Assembly (NCBI GenBank): GCA_958295765.1
Contig: CATQHB010000002.1
Coordinates: 752,091-816,090, forward strand
Length of the DNA stretch: 64,000 nt
Direction of reading: 5' to 3'
From: an uncultured Dehalococcoidia bacterium
GTDB taxonomy: Bacteria; Chloroflexota; Dehalococcoidia; Lucifugimonadales; UBA3495
Shown: positions 24,673 to 32,796 of the stretch, piece after piece
Numbering within the stretch: the first letter of the stretch is position 1
Layout: each line of letters opens with the position of its first letter
The notes under the pieces: generated by a model
Database searches by the model: none
What the model was told of the DNA's origin: nothing
What the model saw: the letters and a program-made list of their open reading frames with translations, nothing else
Program-made: the position numbers and the translations under genes

Positions 24673-25440
24673 ATGTCTGCTATGCCACCGGAAATCCGCG
24701 TTATCGGTATTGAAGGGATGCCTGAGGCCCAGCCGGGGGATGACCTGGCCGGGCAACTGCTGGATGCCGCCAACCGGCAGGGTACTCCCATAGAGCCGGG
24801 CGACGTAATCGTCGTCACCCAGAAAATAGTTTCCAAGGCGGAGGGACGGGTGGTGTCCATTGACAGCGTGGCGGCGTCGCCTCTGGCTTTGTCCATTACC
24901 GAGGGGCACCGCCGCGATCCCCGGCACACCGAACTTATCCTGCGGGAGAGCCGGCGCATTGTCCGAATGGACCGGGGGGTGATTATCAGCGAGACCTATC
25001 ACGGGTTCAACTGCGCCAACGCCGGCATTGACGCCTCCAACATCCCCGGCGACGGCACGGTGGCCCTGCTGCCGGTGGACCCGGACGCCTCGGCGCAGGG
25101 CATCCGGCAAGCCATCCGGGAACGGGCCGGGGCTGAGGTTGCGGTGATTATCTCCGACACCTTTGGCCGGCCCTGGCGCAGCGCGGCGGTCAACGTCGCC
25201 ATCGGGGTGGCCGGGTTCAACCCTTTGCTCAGCTACGTGGGCCAGGAGGATTCCCACGGCAATCTGATGTTCACCACGGTAATTGCGGTGGCCGATGAAC
25301 TGGCGGCTACGGCGGAACTGGTAACCGGCAAGGTGCGGGGCGTCCCGGTCGCCATAATTCGCGGCTACCGCTACGAACCAATGGAGGGGGCCACTAACCA
25401 GGCCCTGATTCGAGACCCGGACAAAGACCTTTTCCGGTAG
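24673..25440 (+). CDS. cofE: Coenzyme F420:L-glutamate ligase CofE
   Basis: GTP-dependent ligase that adds glutamate residues to F420-0. 255 residues, the single-domain archaeal/Chloroflexota form without the FMN reductase domain of actinobacterial FbiB. GDVIVVTQKIVSKAEGRVV is the conserved N-terminal motif; NCANAGIDASNIPGDG and SDTFGRPWRSAAVNVAIG are further family signatures. It shows that this cell probably makes F420, supporting F420 use by luciferase-like enzymes such as the one at 12253. No other cof genes are adjacent. Confidence 0.93.
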   Translation: MSAMPPEIRVIGIEGMPEAQPGDDLAGQLLDAANRQGTPIEPGDVIVVTQKIVSKAEGRVVSIDSVAASPLALSITEGHRRDPRHTELILRESRRIVRMDRGVIISETYHGFNCANAGIDASNIPGDGTVALLPVDPDASAQGIRQAIRERAGAEVAVIISDTFGRPWRSAAVNVAIGVAGFNPLLSYVGQEDSHGNLMFTTVIAVADELAATAELVTGKVRGVPVAIIRGYRYEPMEGATNQALIRDPDKDLFR

Positions 25441-25458
25441 GGGGGCCGGCGCCTGTCC

Positions 25459-26532
25459 TTATCCTTCCGCCAGGGGCAAGGCCAACTGCTGCCCTCGCTC
25501 CGGCGCCTCGCCAAAGGTTGACATTCCGACGCCCAGCAGCCGGAAGGCCAGCCCCGGCGACAACTCTGCCGCCAGCAGCCGCCACGCCGTTTCCAGAATG
25601 ACGCTTTCGGCGGCGGTGGCGTAGGTCAGGGTGGTCTGACGGTTGAGGGTGGTATAGTCGGAAAGCCGCAGCTTTACCGTTATGGTACGGCCTTGCAGTT
25701 CCTTGCGTTCCAGGTGCCGGGCTACGTTGGCCGCCAGCCCGGCCAGTTTCCCCCGCAGTTCCTCCGGCGCGCTGATGTCGTTGGGGAAAGTAGTTTCGGC
25801 GCTGATCGACTTGGGGGAGCGTTCCGTCTGTACCGGGTCGTCGTCCTGGCCCAAAGCCCGGGCCCGGACGCTCTCGGCCCGCTTGCCGAACCGCCGGGCA
25901 AACCAGTCTCCGGGTTGCCCGGCCAGGTCTCCGATGGTGGTGATGCCGTCCCGGCGCAGTCGCTCCGCCGTCTTGGGGCCGATGCCCCATAACTTTCCCA
26001 CCGGCAGCGGCGCCAGGAACTCCCGTTCCTGTCCGGGGGCTACCACCACCAGGCCGTCGGGCTTTTGCAGATCCGAGGCGATTTTGACTACCGATTTGGC
26101 GGTGCCGGCTCCTACCGACAGGGCCAGGCCGGTTTCCTCTTTAACCCGGCGTTTCAAGTCTATTGCCACGCCCAGGGGCAACTGGCCGGACGCCACTACC
26201 GCGCTGATGTCCAGGTAAGCCTCGTCCAGGGAGAGGGGTTCCACCAGGTCGGTCAGGTCGTGAAAGATGTCCATAACCCGGCGGGACATTTCCCGGTAGC
26301 GGTCGAAACGGGGGCGGACAACTATTCCCTGGGGGCAGTGGCGCACGGCGGTGGACATAGGCATAGCCGAGTGGACGCCGAAAACCCGGGCTTCGTAGGA
26401 GGCGGTGGCTACCACGCCCCGGCTGCGGGGGCTGCCGCCCACCAGTACCGGTTGCCCCCGCAGTTCCGGGGCGTCCAGTTGCTCGACCGCGGCGTAAAAG
26501 GCGTCCAGGTCAGCGTGAATGATGTGGCGCAT
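25459..26532 (-). CDS. dinB: DNA polymerase IV (Y-family translesion polymerase)
   Basis: Error-prone Y-family polymerase of 357 residues. HADLDAFYAAVEQ carries the first catalytic Asp; SLDEAYLDIS carries the second acidic pair. Helix-hairpin-helix WGIGPKTAERLRRDGI and a C-terminal little-finger domain follow. It lacks a clear beta-clamp motif beyond the terminal QQLALPL, which fits the QLxLPL clamp-binding peptide. The start at ATG 26532 (MRHIIHADLD) is chosen for the conserved opening and a GGAGGGGG site upstream. It converges with cofE, 18 bp apart. Confidence 0.94.
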   Translation of the reverse strand: MRHIIHADLDAFYAAVEQLDAPELRGQPVLVGGSPRSRGVVATASYEARVFGVHSAMPMSTAVRHCPQGIVVRPRFDRYREMSRRVMDIFHDLTDLVEPLSLDEAYLDISAVVASGQLPLGVAIDLKRRVKEETGLALSVGAGTAKSVVKIASDLQKPDGLVVVAPGQEREFLAPLPVGKLWGIGPKTAERLRRDGITTIGDLAGQPGDWFARRFGKRAESVRARALGQDDDPVQTERSPKSISAETTFPNDISAPEELRGKLAGLAANVARHLERKELQGRTITVKLRLSDYTTLNRQTTLTYATAAESVILETAWRLLAAELSPGLAFRLLGVGMSTFGEAPERGQQLALPLAEG

Positions 26533-26585
26533 CGGCCCGCCCCCTCCGGCAGTAATCCCCTCGGCCACCCCGCCGCCCGGCGATT

Positions 26586-26795
26586 CTAGCTCCCCTGGAT
26601 TATCTGGGTTATCAGCAAGCCCACCAGGGTTACGATTATCCCGCCGCCCACGCTCCAGGTTGCCAGGTGTATCTTGTCAAGTCGGGCGTTCATCTGTTGC
26701 CGGAAAGTGTCAAACCGGGCGTCAAGGGCGTCAAATTGGTCATTCAGCTGCTGCTGCAAGGCATCAAACCAGGCGTCATCTGCTGCCGTTACCAT
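26586..26795 (-). CDS. Small coiled-coil protein with C-terminal membrane anchor
   Basis: This 69-residue protein has heptad-like DALQQQLNDQFDALDARF followed by one TM helix (SVGGGIIVTLVGLLITQII) at the C-terminus. The layout resembles haemolysin XhlA-type or other tail-anchored small coils, but no firm family is recognised. ATG 26795 was chosen over an upstream one because GGGAGGGG lies 5 bases before it. It lies just upstream of dinB in the same direction (53 bp) and may be co-transcribed with it. Confidence 0.6.
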   Translation of the reverse strand: MVTAADDAWFDALQQQLNDQFDALDARFDTFRQQMNARLDKIHLATWSVGGGIIVTLVGLLITQIIQGS

Positions 26796-27120
26796 CCCGC
26801 CCCTCCCAAGATGTATTGATAGAATGATGCCATACTGCCAGAAAATCCTGCCGGTTATTATTCTAACCCCCCAATTCGCCTGACCGCTACACCCTGCTGT
26901 CAGTAACATTTTCAAGGCCGGATAATGCTCTGGCAGCGGCTTGAGCCGGAATTAACTTGGCCGGGAGTAAATTGGGCCGCGCTATGGCGAAAAGCGTTGT
27001 CCAAATCACTATTTAACGATAGACTAGACGTCGTAACGATCGACATTTCCTTTCCACGGATTGCCCACCCACGGTGGTGGTTCTCAACCGGCGACCGGTC
27101 TTGGGGGCGAGTCTTTTCCG
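26796..27120. other. Divergent intergenic region with a possible promoter
   Basis: No gene. TTGTCC (26997-27002), 17 bases, TAGACT (27020-27025) is a moderate sigma-70 candidate pointing toward the MFS gene. No repeat family is present. Confidence 0.4.
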
Positions 27121-28479
27121 GTGGAAAGGTCGGAAAGAAAGGTTTACTTGGCGCCAACCCCGGAACAAACCCCACGTCCTCCCATTTTCTACGGCTGGTG
27201 GATGCTGACCATCACCTCGGTGATGTCCTTCTTTGCCAGCGGTATTTTCTTTCGCGGCTTTACCGTCTTTGTGCCGGCCATCCGGGACTCGCTGAATATC
27301 AGCCAGGCCCAGACCAACCTGATTTTCTCTCTGGCCCGGGCCGAGGGCGGGCTGGAAGGCCCTTTCGCCGGCTGGCTTATTGACCGCTTTGGCAACCGCA
27401 AGCTGCTGATTCCCTCCTTGATGCTGTCGGTAGTGGGCTACTTTGCCCTGGCCCAGTTTGTCAGCGGGTTTTGGAGCTTTACCCTGGTGTACCTGCTGAT
27501 GGTGTCTCTGGGCAACAGCATCGCCTTTCAGCACGCTATGTTCGCCGGCATCAATCAGTGGTTCCGCCGCCGCCGTTCCCTGGCAATTTCCATCCTGGCG
27601 GCGGTGGCCTCCCTGGGTGGCCTGTTCATCGTTCCTTCTATGAACGGCGTAATCGAAAGATGGGGTTGGGAGACGGCTTCCCTGGCCGCCGGTTTAGCCT
27701 ACCTGATATTCCTGGTGCCGCTCTCCTTTCTCTTTCGCAACCGCCCGGAGGACATGGGCCTGCTCCCCGACGGGGATAGCACGCCCCCGGTGGCCGGCGG
27801 CGGTAGGGGCGCCGGCCGCCGCCGGGTGCTGCGGGACTACACCGTGCGCGAGGCCCTGCATACCCGGGCTTACTGGCTCCTGATGCTAGGCACCGGCCTG
27901 CGGATGATTGCGACCCTGGGCATCCTGGTCAGCATCGTGCCGATCCTGGAAGACAAGGGGGTCAGCCGGCAGGCGGCGGCCAACCTGACCGGAGCCATGT
28001 TCGGCATCAACTTCCTGTCCCGCCTGGCGCTGGGTTATTTCGGCGACCAGTGGCCCAAGGGACTCATCCTGGCCGGCACCCTGGCCGCCGAGGCGTTGGC
28101 CCTGGTTTTCCTCTACTATGGCGATTGGAACGCCGGGGCCGTTGGCGTAGCGTTGATACTGATTTTTATTGCCCTGGAGGGCTTTGGCGACGGCGCCGGC
28201 ATCATTGTCTGGGCGGCGCTGGGCGACTACTTTGGCCGCGACCGGTTCGCTACCCTGCGCGGCTACATCACCTTTTCCCATAGTTGGGCGTTGGTGGCCT
28301 CACCGGTTTACGTCGGCTGGGTCTTTGACCACTTTGGCAACTACAACTGGGCCATCGTGCCGGCGGCGGTCTGCGCCGGTGTAGCCAGCCTCTGCTTTCT
28401 GCTAGTCAAAAAACCGCCGCAACTAACCCATGCCGCTGGCACCGACGGCGCGGCGGCCCCGGCCCAAACCGGCGCCTAG
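27121..28479 (+). CDS. MFS transporter, oxalate/formate antiporter-like (OFA/MCT type)
   Basis: The 452-residue membrane protein has 12 hydrophobic segments. The start region PIFYGWWMLTITSVMSFF is typical of the OFA / monocarboxylate transporter-like MFS group. The TM2-TM3 loop reads GPFAGWLIDRFGNRKLL (MFS motif A), and a central cytoplasmic loop (about residues 225-260) is Gly/Arg-rich. A small carboxylate is a likely substrate but unproven. The GTG at 27121 is the preferred start; the frame can extend to TTG 27061 with a weakly conserved Gly-rich leader. There is no partner gene nearby. Confidence 0.82.
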   Translation: MERSERKVYLAPTPEQTPRPPIFYGWWMLTITSVMSFFASGIFFRGFTVFVPAIRDSLNISQAQTNLIFSLARAEGGLEGPFAGWLIDRFGNRKLLIPSLMLSVVGYFALAQFVSGFWSFTLVYLLMVSLGNSIAFQHAMFAGINQWFRRRRSLAISILAAVASLGGLFIVPSMNGVIERWGWETASLAAGLAYLIFLVPLSFLFRNRPEDMGLLPDGDSTPPVAGGGRGAGRRRVLRDYTVREALHTRAYWLLMLGTGLRMIATLGILVSIVPILEDKGVSRQAAANLTGAMFGINFLSRLALGYFGDQWPKGLILAGTLAAEALALVFLYYGDWNAGAVGVALILIFIALEGFGDGAGIIVWAALGDYFGRDRFATLRGYITFSHSWALVASPVYVGWVFDHFGNYNWAIVPAAVCAGVASLCFLLVKKPPQLTHAAGTDGAAAPAQTGA

Positions 28480-28785
28480 CCGCTGCCGGTTAATCCCCGC
28501 TAGACACCCGCATAGCAGGGCCGGTACAAAGTCAATACCAATAACAACATCCGCTCCTGCAACATCCGCTCATCTACCAATACCCGCTCATCTACCAACA
28601 TCCGCTCATGGTGAGCTTGTCGAACCACCCAGATTGTCCTGGGGTTCACCATTCGACCGGCTCAGGATAAGCGGTGAGCGAAGGTAACTCCACTTTCCAC
28701 CGACCCTGACCTGCATAGCCTTACCCTGTTCTAATGGTATATCATAAGCGGAATCGGCCAATGGATTATAAGGAGGAATTGCAGT
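28480..28785. repeat. 306-bp gap with degenerate CCGCTCAT repeats and a family B unit
   Basis: Between 28545 and 28605 the motif CCGCTCATCTACCAA recurs in tandem at roughly 20-bp spacing. It leads into a full family B unit (CGCTCATGGTGAGCTTGTCG at about 28602, with the opposing arm TTCGACCGGCTCAGGATAAG near 28653). The 3' end (28750-28785) holds AAGGAGGAA, the ribosome site of the next gene. Confidence 0.6.
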
Positions 28786-30120
28786 ATGGCTACCATCCTG
28801 GAAGAATACATCGCCAAACATTCAGGGTCGGCCCAACGCTACGCCGAGGCTACCCGGATTTTCCCCGGCGGCGTGACCCACGACAATCGTTACGCCCAAC
28901 CCTTTCCCCTGTATTTGACCCACGGCGCCGGCTCCCGGAAGTGGGACGTGGACGGCAACGAATATATTGACTACGTATCGGGACACGGCGCGCTGCTCCT
29001 GGGCCACTCCCATCCCGCCGTGGTCGCCGCCGTGGCCGAGCAGGTTGCCCGGGGCACGCACCTGGGGGCCTGCACCGATGAGGAACTGCGCTGGGCGCGG
29101 GCCATCCAGGCCTTGATGCCCTCCATTGAAAAGGTACGGTTCCACAGTTCCGGCACCGAGGCTACCCTGATGGCAATGCGCCTGGCCCGGGCCTATACCG
29201 GCAAGAATAAGGTCATCAAGCTCCAGGACCATTTTCACGGCTGGCACGATTATGCTATGGCCGGCTCGGATCGTCCCGCCCCGGGAATACCGCCGGAAAG
29301 CTGGGGCAGCATGGTTATCCTCCCTTCCGGCGACTTGAAGGCGGTGGAGGATACGCTGAACCGGGACTCGGACATCGCTGCACTGATTCTGGAACCCACC
29401 GGCGCCCATTACGGCCAGTTGCCTTTCGACACCCCCAACTACCTCAGGGGCCTGCGGGAATTGACCAGCCAGCGCGGGGTTGTCCTGATTTTCGATGAGG
29501 TGGTTACCGGCTTCCGCGCCTCTCCGGGCGGCGCGCAGGTTTTGTATGACGTGGCGCCGGACCTGACCACCATGGCCAAGATTGTGGCCGGCGCCCTGCC
29601 CGGCGGGGCCGTCGGCGGCAAGGCGGAAATCGTGGATATGATTGCCCACCGGGGCGACCCGGAATGGGACAACCGGAACCGGGTTTACCATCCCGGCACC
29701 TTTAACGGCAACCCCCTGTCCGCCGTAGCCGGCGCCGTCTGCCTGGAAATGATTGCCAGCCAGCCAATCAACCAACAGGCTGACGCCAGGGCCGCCCGGC
29801 TCAAGCGGGGCCTGAACGACGTGTTGGGCAAAATGGAGGTGGCCGGTCATGCTCACGGCATTGCCTCAATGATTCACCTGGTACTGGCCGATTGCGACTG
29901 CGACCGGGAGCTTTGCCGGATGTCCCACCGGGAAATCAAGGAGGCCATCGGCGCGCCGGCGGTTACCGCCCTCAAGCGCAGTATGCAGAACAACGGGGTG
30001 GACATAATGGGTCGGGACTCCTTCCTGGTTTCCGCCACCCATACCGAGGAGGACATAGACCAAACCCTGGCCGCCGTAGAAAAGTCCCTGGCCGCGGTGC
30101 GGGCGGAGGGCCTGGTTTAG
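28786..30120 (+). CDS. Class III PLP aminotransferase, glutamate-1-semialdehyde aminomutase-like
   Basis: 444 residues, close to HemL and to the beta-amino or aspartate-type aminotransferases annotated near it. IFPGGVTHDNRY is the HemL-like N-terminal signature. SSGTEATLMAMRLAR binds the PLP phosphate; IFDEVVTGFR holds the cofactor Asp; K265 in TTMAKIVAGALPGG is the Schiff-base lysine. The C-terminal third (ADCDCDRELCRMSH) departs from true HemL, and no haem genes are nearby, so a catabolic or secondary transaminase is more likely than haem synthesis. ATAAGGAGGAATT precedes the ATG. Confidence 0.85.
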   Translation: MATILEEYIAKHSGSAQRYAEATRIFPGGVTHDNRYAQPFPLYLTHGAGSRKWDVDGNEYIDYVSGHGALLLGHSHPAVVAAVAEQVARGTHLGACTDEELRWARAIQALMPSIEKVRFHSSGTEATLMAMRLARAYTGKNKVIKLQDHFHGWHDYAMAGSDRPAPGIPPESWGSMVILPSGDLKAVEDTLNRDSDIAALILEPTGAHYGQLPFDTPNYLRGLRELTSQRGVVLIFDEVVTGFRASPGGAQVLYDVAPDLTTMAKIVAGALPGGAVGGKAEIVDMIAHRGDPEWDNRNRVYHPGTFNGNPLSAVAGAVCLEMIASQPINQQADARAARLKRGLNDVLGKMEVAGHAHGIASMIHLVLADCDCDRELCRMSHREIKEAIGAPAVTALKRSMQNNGVDIMGRDSFLVSATHTEEDIDQTLAAVEKSLAAVRAEGLV

Positions 30121-30151
30121 GCGCAGGAGTAGTTGGGGACTTACTACACGG

Positions 30152-30194
30152 ATGGACCGGATACGCCGGATAATCTATGCCTTATCCGGTCCAT
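30152..30194 (+). terminator. Hairpin after the aminotransferase
   Basis: ATGGACCGGATA (30152-30163) pairs exactly with TATCCGGTCCAT (30183-30194). There is no T tract, so it may be a stabilising 3' hairpin rather than a true terminator. A longer hairpin containing the same CCGGAT element is found at 56426-56481. Confidence 0.5.
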
Positions 30195-30228
30195 TCCCGG
30201 GTAATGACCGGATGGCTTGGAATGAAAG

Positions 30229-30666
30229 ATGAATGAACCCCAGAAGTGGCCCATACTGCACATCCTGGTTGGCATACCCATCGTCCTGACCATTGCCTTT
30301 ATCATTGGCGCTGCCCTGGACGGATGGAACGCCAGCAGAACCGCCCTACTGTACGGGGCAACAATGACAACCCCGGTGGGGATGGCTTATACTTTCCTGG
30401 TAACATTGTTCGAAAGGAGCTACTACGTGGTGTTTTGGGCAAGGGAAAAGATAAGGGCAGAAATGAGACAGGCCCGGGACTTGGCCCGGGCTGAGGGTGC
30501 CGCTGAGGGCAGAGCCGAGGGTGCGGCTGAGGGCGTGGCCCAGGGTCGAGCCAAGAGCCACGCCGAGTGGCGCGCCTGGTACGAGCGGATGCAAGCCGCG
30601 CAACGGGAAGGCCGGCCCTTTGATGAGCCGCCCCCGCCCCCACCGGAAAACCGGAACGGTAGTTAG
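30229..30666 (+). CDS. Two-TM protein with an AEGx tetrapeptide-repeat coil (family copy 2)
   Basis: This 145-residue protein has two hydrophobic helices (about residues 8-28 and 40-62), a basic helix, then about five AEGA/AEGR/AQGR four-residue units (about residues 85-105), and a tail EWRAWYERMQAAQREGRPFD ending in a Pro run. The tail is alignable with that of the 18529 protein (two Trp, basic cluster, G-x-P/A-F-x-E-P-P-P), so the two are paralogues sharing membrane part, repeat coil and tail while differing in repeat sequence. Function unknown; a membrane-anchored scaffold is a guess. Confidence 0.7.
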   Translation: MNEPQKWPILHILVGIPIVLTIAFIIGAALDGWNASRTALLYGATMTTPVGMAYTFLVTLFERSYYVVFWAREKIRAEMRQARDLARAEGAAEGRAEGAAEGVAQGRAKSHAEWRAWYERMQAAQREGRPFDEPPPPPPENRNGS

Positions 30667-31008
30667 CCCGGTTCGGGGGTGAGTTGCTCCGGCAATAACA
30701 TACTACCACTGAGCAATACATTGACCGAACCCCGGCCGAGGCGCGGGCGGAGGGGGAGTGTAGCTCTGGACTGAAATAACCGGGGGGGCGGGCTTCAAAC
30801 CGGCAAGGCTGGCCTATACCAAAGCCCAGGCAGACCGGTGCCTCACCCCACTGGACGCTTGCCCCTGAACTACCGCTTCGGCAAGCTGAATTGGCACGGC
30901 ATCAGCTTTCCCACCGGCCCCGGTGGAACAACCGGAAACCCGGTTGTATGCCAAATCCCCCTTATCTGTTAAAATCCCCTCAATACGAACCTACAGGAGG
31001 TAACCGCT
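30667..31008. other. 342-bp intergenic region, no feature recognised
   Basis: Contains a G-run and a partial family A arm near 30780, and several short GC-rich inverted repeats at 30850-30950. I tested it by eye for a tRNA or riboswitch and could not fold one. Its 3' end holds ACAGGAGG, the ribosome site of the dienelactone hydrolase gene. Confidence 0.5.
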
Positions 31009-31722
31009 ATGCCATCCTTTTGGGAGAAGGTTCAAGTAAACGGCCAGGATATGGATTTGTACGCCAGCGTTCCCAGCGGCTCCGGCCCCTTTGCCGCCAT
31101 CGTAGTCAGCCAGCACGGCGGCGGAGTTGACCGGTTTATCCAGACCATTTGCGACCGCTTTGCCGAGTCCGGCTATGCGGCGGTGGCGCCCAACCTTTAC
31201 CACCGGGTCCCGGACGAAACCTTGAACGGCGACCCGCGCCCCCGGCCCTGGGACGTGCTCAGCGATCCGGACATCGTAACCGACATCAACGCCACGGTGG
31301 ACTTTCTGCGGAACCACCCGGCCATCGACGGGGAGCGGTTGGGCATCACCGGGTTCTGCATGGGCGGCCGGGTAGCCTGGCTGGGCGCCGCTACCAACCC
31401 CCACATCAAGGCCTTGGCGCCCTATTATGGCGGCAACCTGCTGGTAACCTGGGGCGCCGGTACGGAGCCTCCCTTCGACCTGGCCGGCGGCATCAACTGC
31501 CCGGTGCTGTTTCACTTCGGCGAGGTTGACCAGAACCCTTCTCAGGACGATATGCGCAAGTTTGACGCCGAGTTGACCCGGCTGGGCAAGGCCCACCAGT
31601 TTTATACCTACCCCGGCGCCGACCACGCCTTTATGGACTTTACCTCCGACCGGTTCCAGCAGGCCGCGTCGGATGCTTCCTGGCCGCGCACCCTGGAGTT
31701 CTTTGCCGCCAATCTGGGGTAA
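31009..31722 (+). CDS. Dienelactone hydrolase family protein
   Basis: Alpha/beta hydrolase with a Cys nucleophile, 237 residues. C117 sits in the elbow GFCMGGR, the dienelactone hydrolase variant of G-x-S-x-G. The acid is in FHFGEVDQN and the His in YPGADHAFM. HGGGVDRFIQTICDRFAESG is the typical N-terminal oxyanion region. These enzymes open dienelactones in chlorocatechol breakdown or hydrolyse other small esters. Together with the CMD, FAH and enoyl-CoA hydratase genes it fits a cell that degrades aromatic or lactone compounds, though it is not in an operon with them. Confidence 0.9.
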   Translation: MPSFWEKVQVNGQDMDLYASVPSGSGPFAAIVVSQHGGGVDRFIQTICDRFAESGYAAVAPNLYHRVPDETLNGDPRPRPWDVLSDPDIVTDINATVDFLRNHPAIDGERLGITGFCMGGRVAWLGAATNPHIKALAPYYGGNLLVTWGAGTEPPFDLAGGINCPVLFHFGEVDQNPSQDDMRKFDAELTRLGKAHQFYTYPGADHAFMDFTSDRFQQAASDASWPRTLEFFAANLG

Positions 31723-31757
31723 CTAGAGTTCATACGGAGACATGGAGACGCCGCGTT

Positions 31758-31794
31758 ACACCGAGATTCTCTATCCAACGCCGCATCTCGGTGT
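31758..31794. repeat. Inverted repeat ACACCGAGAT / ATCTCGGTGT
   Basis: An exact 10-bp inverted repeat after the dienelactone hydrolase gene. It belongs to the loosely related GAGACxCxGAGA-type repeats also seen at 44035-44100 and 48010-48060. Confidence 0.5.
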
Positions 31795-31855
31795 CTCCCC
31801 GGGAAAGTAAGACCTGACCGGTAGATAGAATTGCAGACAAGTAAGGAGGATACCA

Positions 31856-32380
31856 ATGGCAAGAGTATCGCTGGATTTGGACAATAAGGATGATTTGCAA
31901 GTCCTGGGCGCCACCGGCTGGCGGCGGGGGATGGGCATGGTGCCCGGCGAGGCGAATCAGGGTTTGGTGGCGGAAATGCGGGGCGTTCCGGCCCGCCTGC
32001 CCGACTATGACGATTCCGGTTGGGAGCAGCCGGACAGTATCCAGGAGCGTCTGTCCGTAGGCTTCACCTTTGCCTGGTATCGGCTGGCCTTCACGATGCC
32101 CGACAGCGTTAAGGGGCAGGCGGTGGCCGGCAACCGGGTCTATTTCGAGTGCAACGTGGACAACTACGGCGAGGTCTATGTGGACGGCGCCATTAACCGG
32201 GATATTGGCGTGATTACCGGCAACAATACGTCCAAGCGGGTGCTGGTGGAAGACCCGGGCGCTCCCGGCGGCCAGCACGTCATCGCCGTCCTGGTAGCCA
32301 ACGCGCCCCTGGGCGACCCGGTGGGGTCTATTTTCTTCCGGCACGCCACCCTGGCCTTTGAGGAAGGGGCACCCCGGTAG
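31856..32380 (+). CDS. Galactose-binding-like (glycoside hydrolase 2 sugar-binding type) domain protein
   Basis: 174 residues with the pattern of a beta-jelly-roll sugar-binding domain: LPDYDDSGWEQPDSI, FTFAWYRLAFTMPDSV, VYFECNVDNYGEVYVDGAIN and HVIAVLVANAPLGDPVGSIF are the characteristic strands of GH2 N-terminal domains. No catalytic domain is attached, no signal peptide is present, and it ends soon after the jelly roll. It is probably a free-standing binding or accessory module. AAGGAGG lies upstream of the ATG. Confidence 0.68.
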   Translation: MARVSLDLDNKDDLQVLGATGWRRGMGMVPGEANQGLVAEMRGVPARLPDYDDSGWEQPDSIQERLSVGFTFAWYRLAFTMPDSVKGQAVAGNRVYFECNVDNYGEVYVDGAINRDIGVITGNNTSKRVLVEDPGAPGGQHVIAVLVANAPLGDPVGSIFFRHATLAFEEGAPR

Positions 32381-32796
32381 GCTGAGTCAGCCAGGGCAAT
32401 TTATATCGGATGGCGGTTGCCTTTTTCCTGCGCCCTGAGCAGGTCGAAAGGTGGAATCGGGGTGGTTCGACAGGCTCACCATGAGCGGATTGTTGACAGT
32501 CCTGCTTATCCTGAGCTTGTCGAAGGGTGAAGTGAAAGAGGAACCGCCGGATACGGTAGGGTGGTTCGACAAGCTCACTATGATCGGATTGTTGACCACT
32601 CCGCTCATCCTGAGCTTGTCGAAGGATGAAAGAAGAGGGAATCGCCGGATGCGTAAGGGTGGTTCGACCAGCTTACCATGAGCGGACTTTGGGCTTTGCA
32701 CCGGCCCAATGCTCTGGCTATGCTGTAGTTATTTCCTTGCCCTGCGCCTATGGGCAGCTTGAGAGGCCCGACCCGGAGACAGATAGAGAGGTAGCT
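32381..32796. repeat. 416-bp gap with four family B arms
   Basis: Arms at about 32460-32485 (GGTTCGACAGGCTCACCATG), 32505-32530, 32563-32590 (TTCGACAAGCTCACTATGAT), 32602-32630 and 32660-32685 alternate in orientation, so several hairpins can form. No gene is supported. The frame running through 32626-32934 is the upstream extension of the selenoprotein frame and carries no conserved sequence before 32797. Confidence 0.65.

Noticed and set aside
28786..30120. Haem-biosynthesis hemL
   Set aside because: The C-terminal third diverges from HemL and no haem genes adjoin, so only a HemL-like aminotransferase is called.
30780..30960. Possible tRNA or riboswitch before the dienelactone hydrolase gene
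   Set aside because: No cloverleaf or known riboswitch core could be folded by eye; only short GC hairpins.
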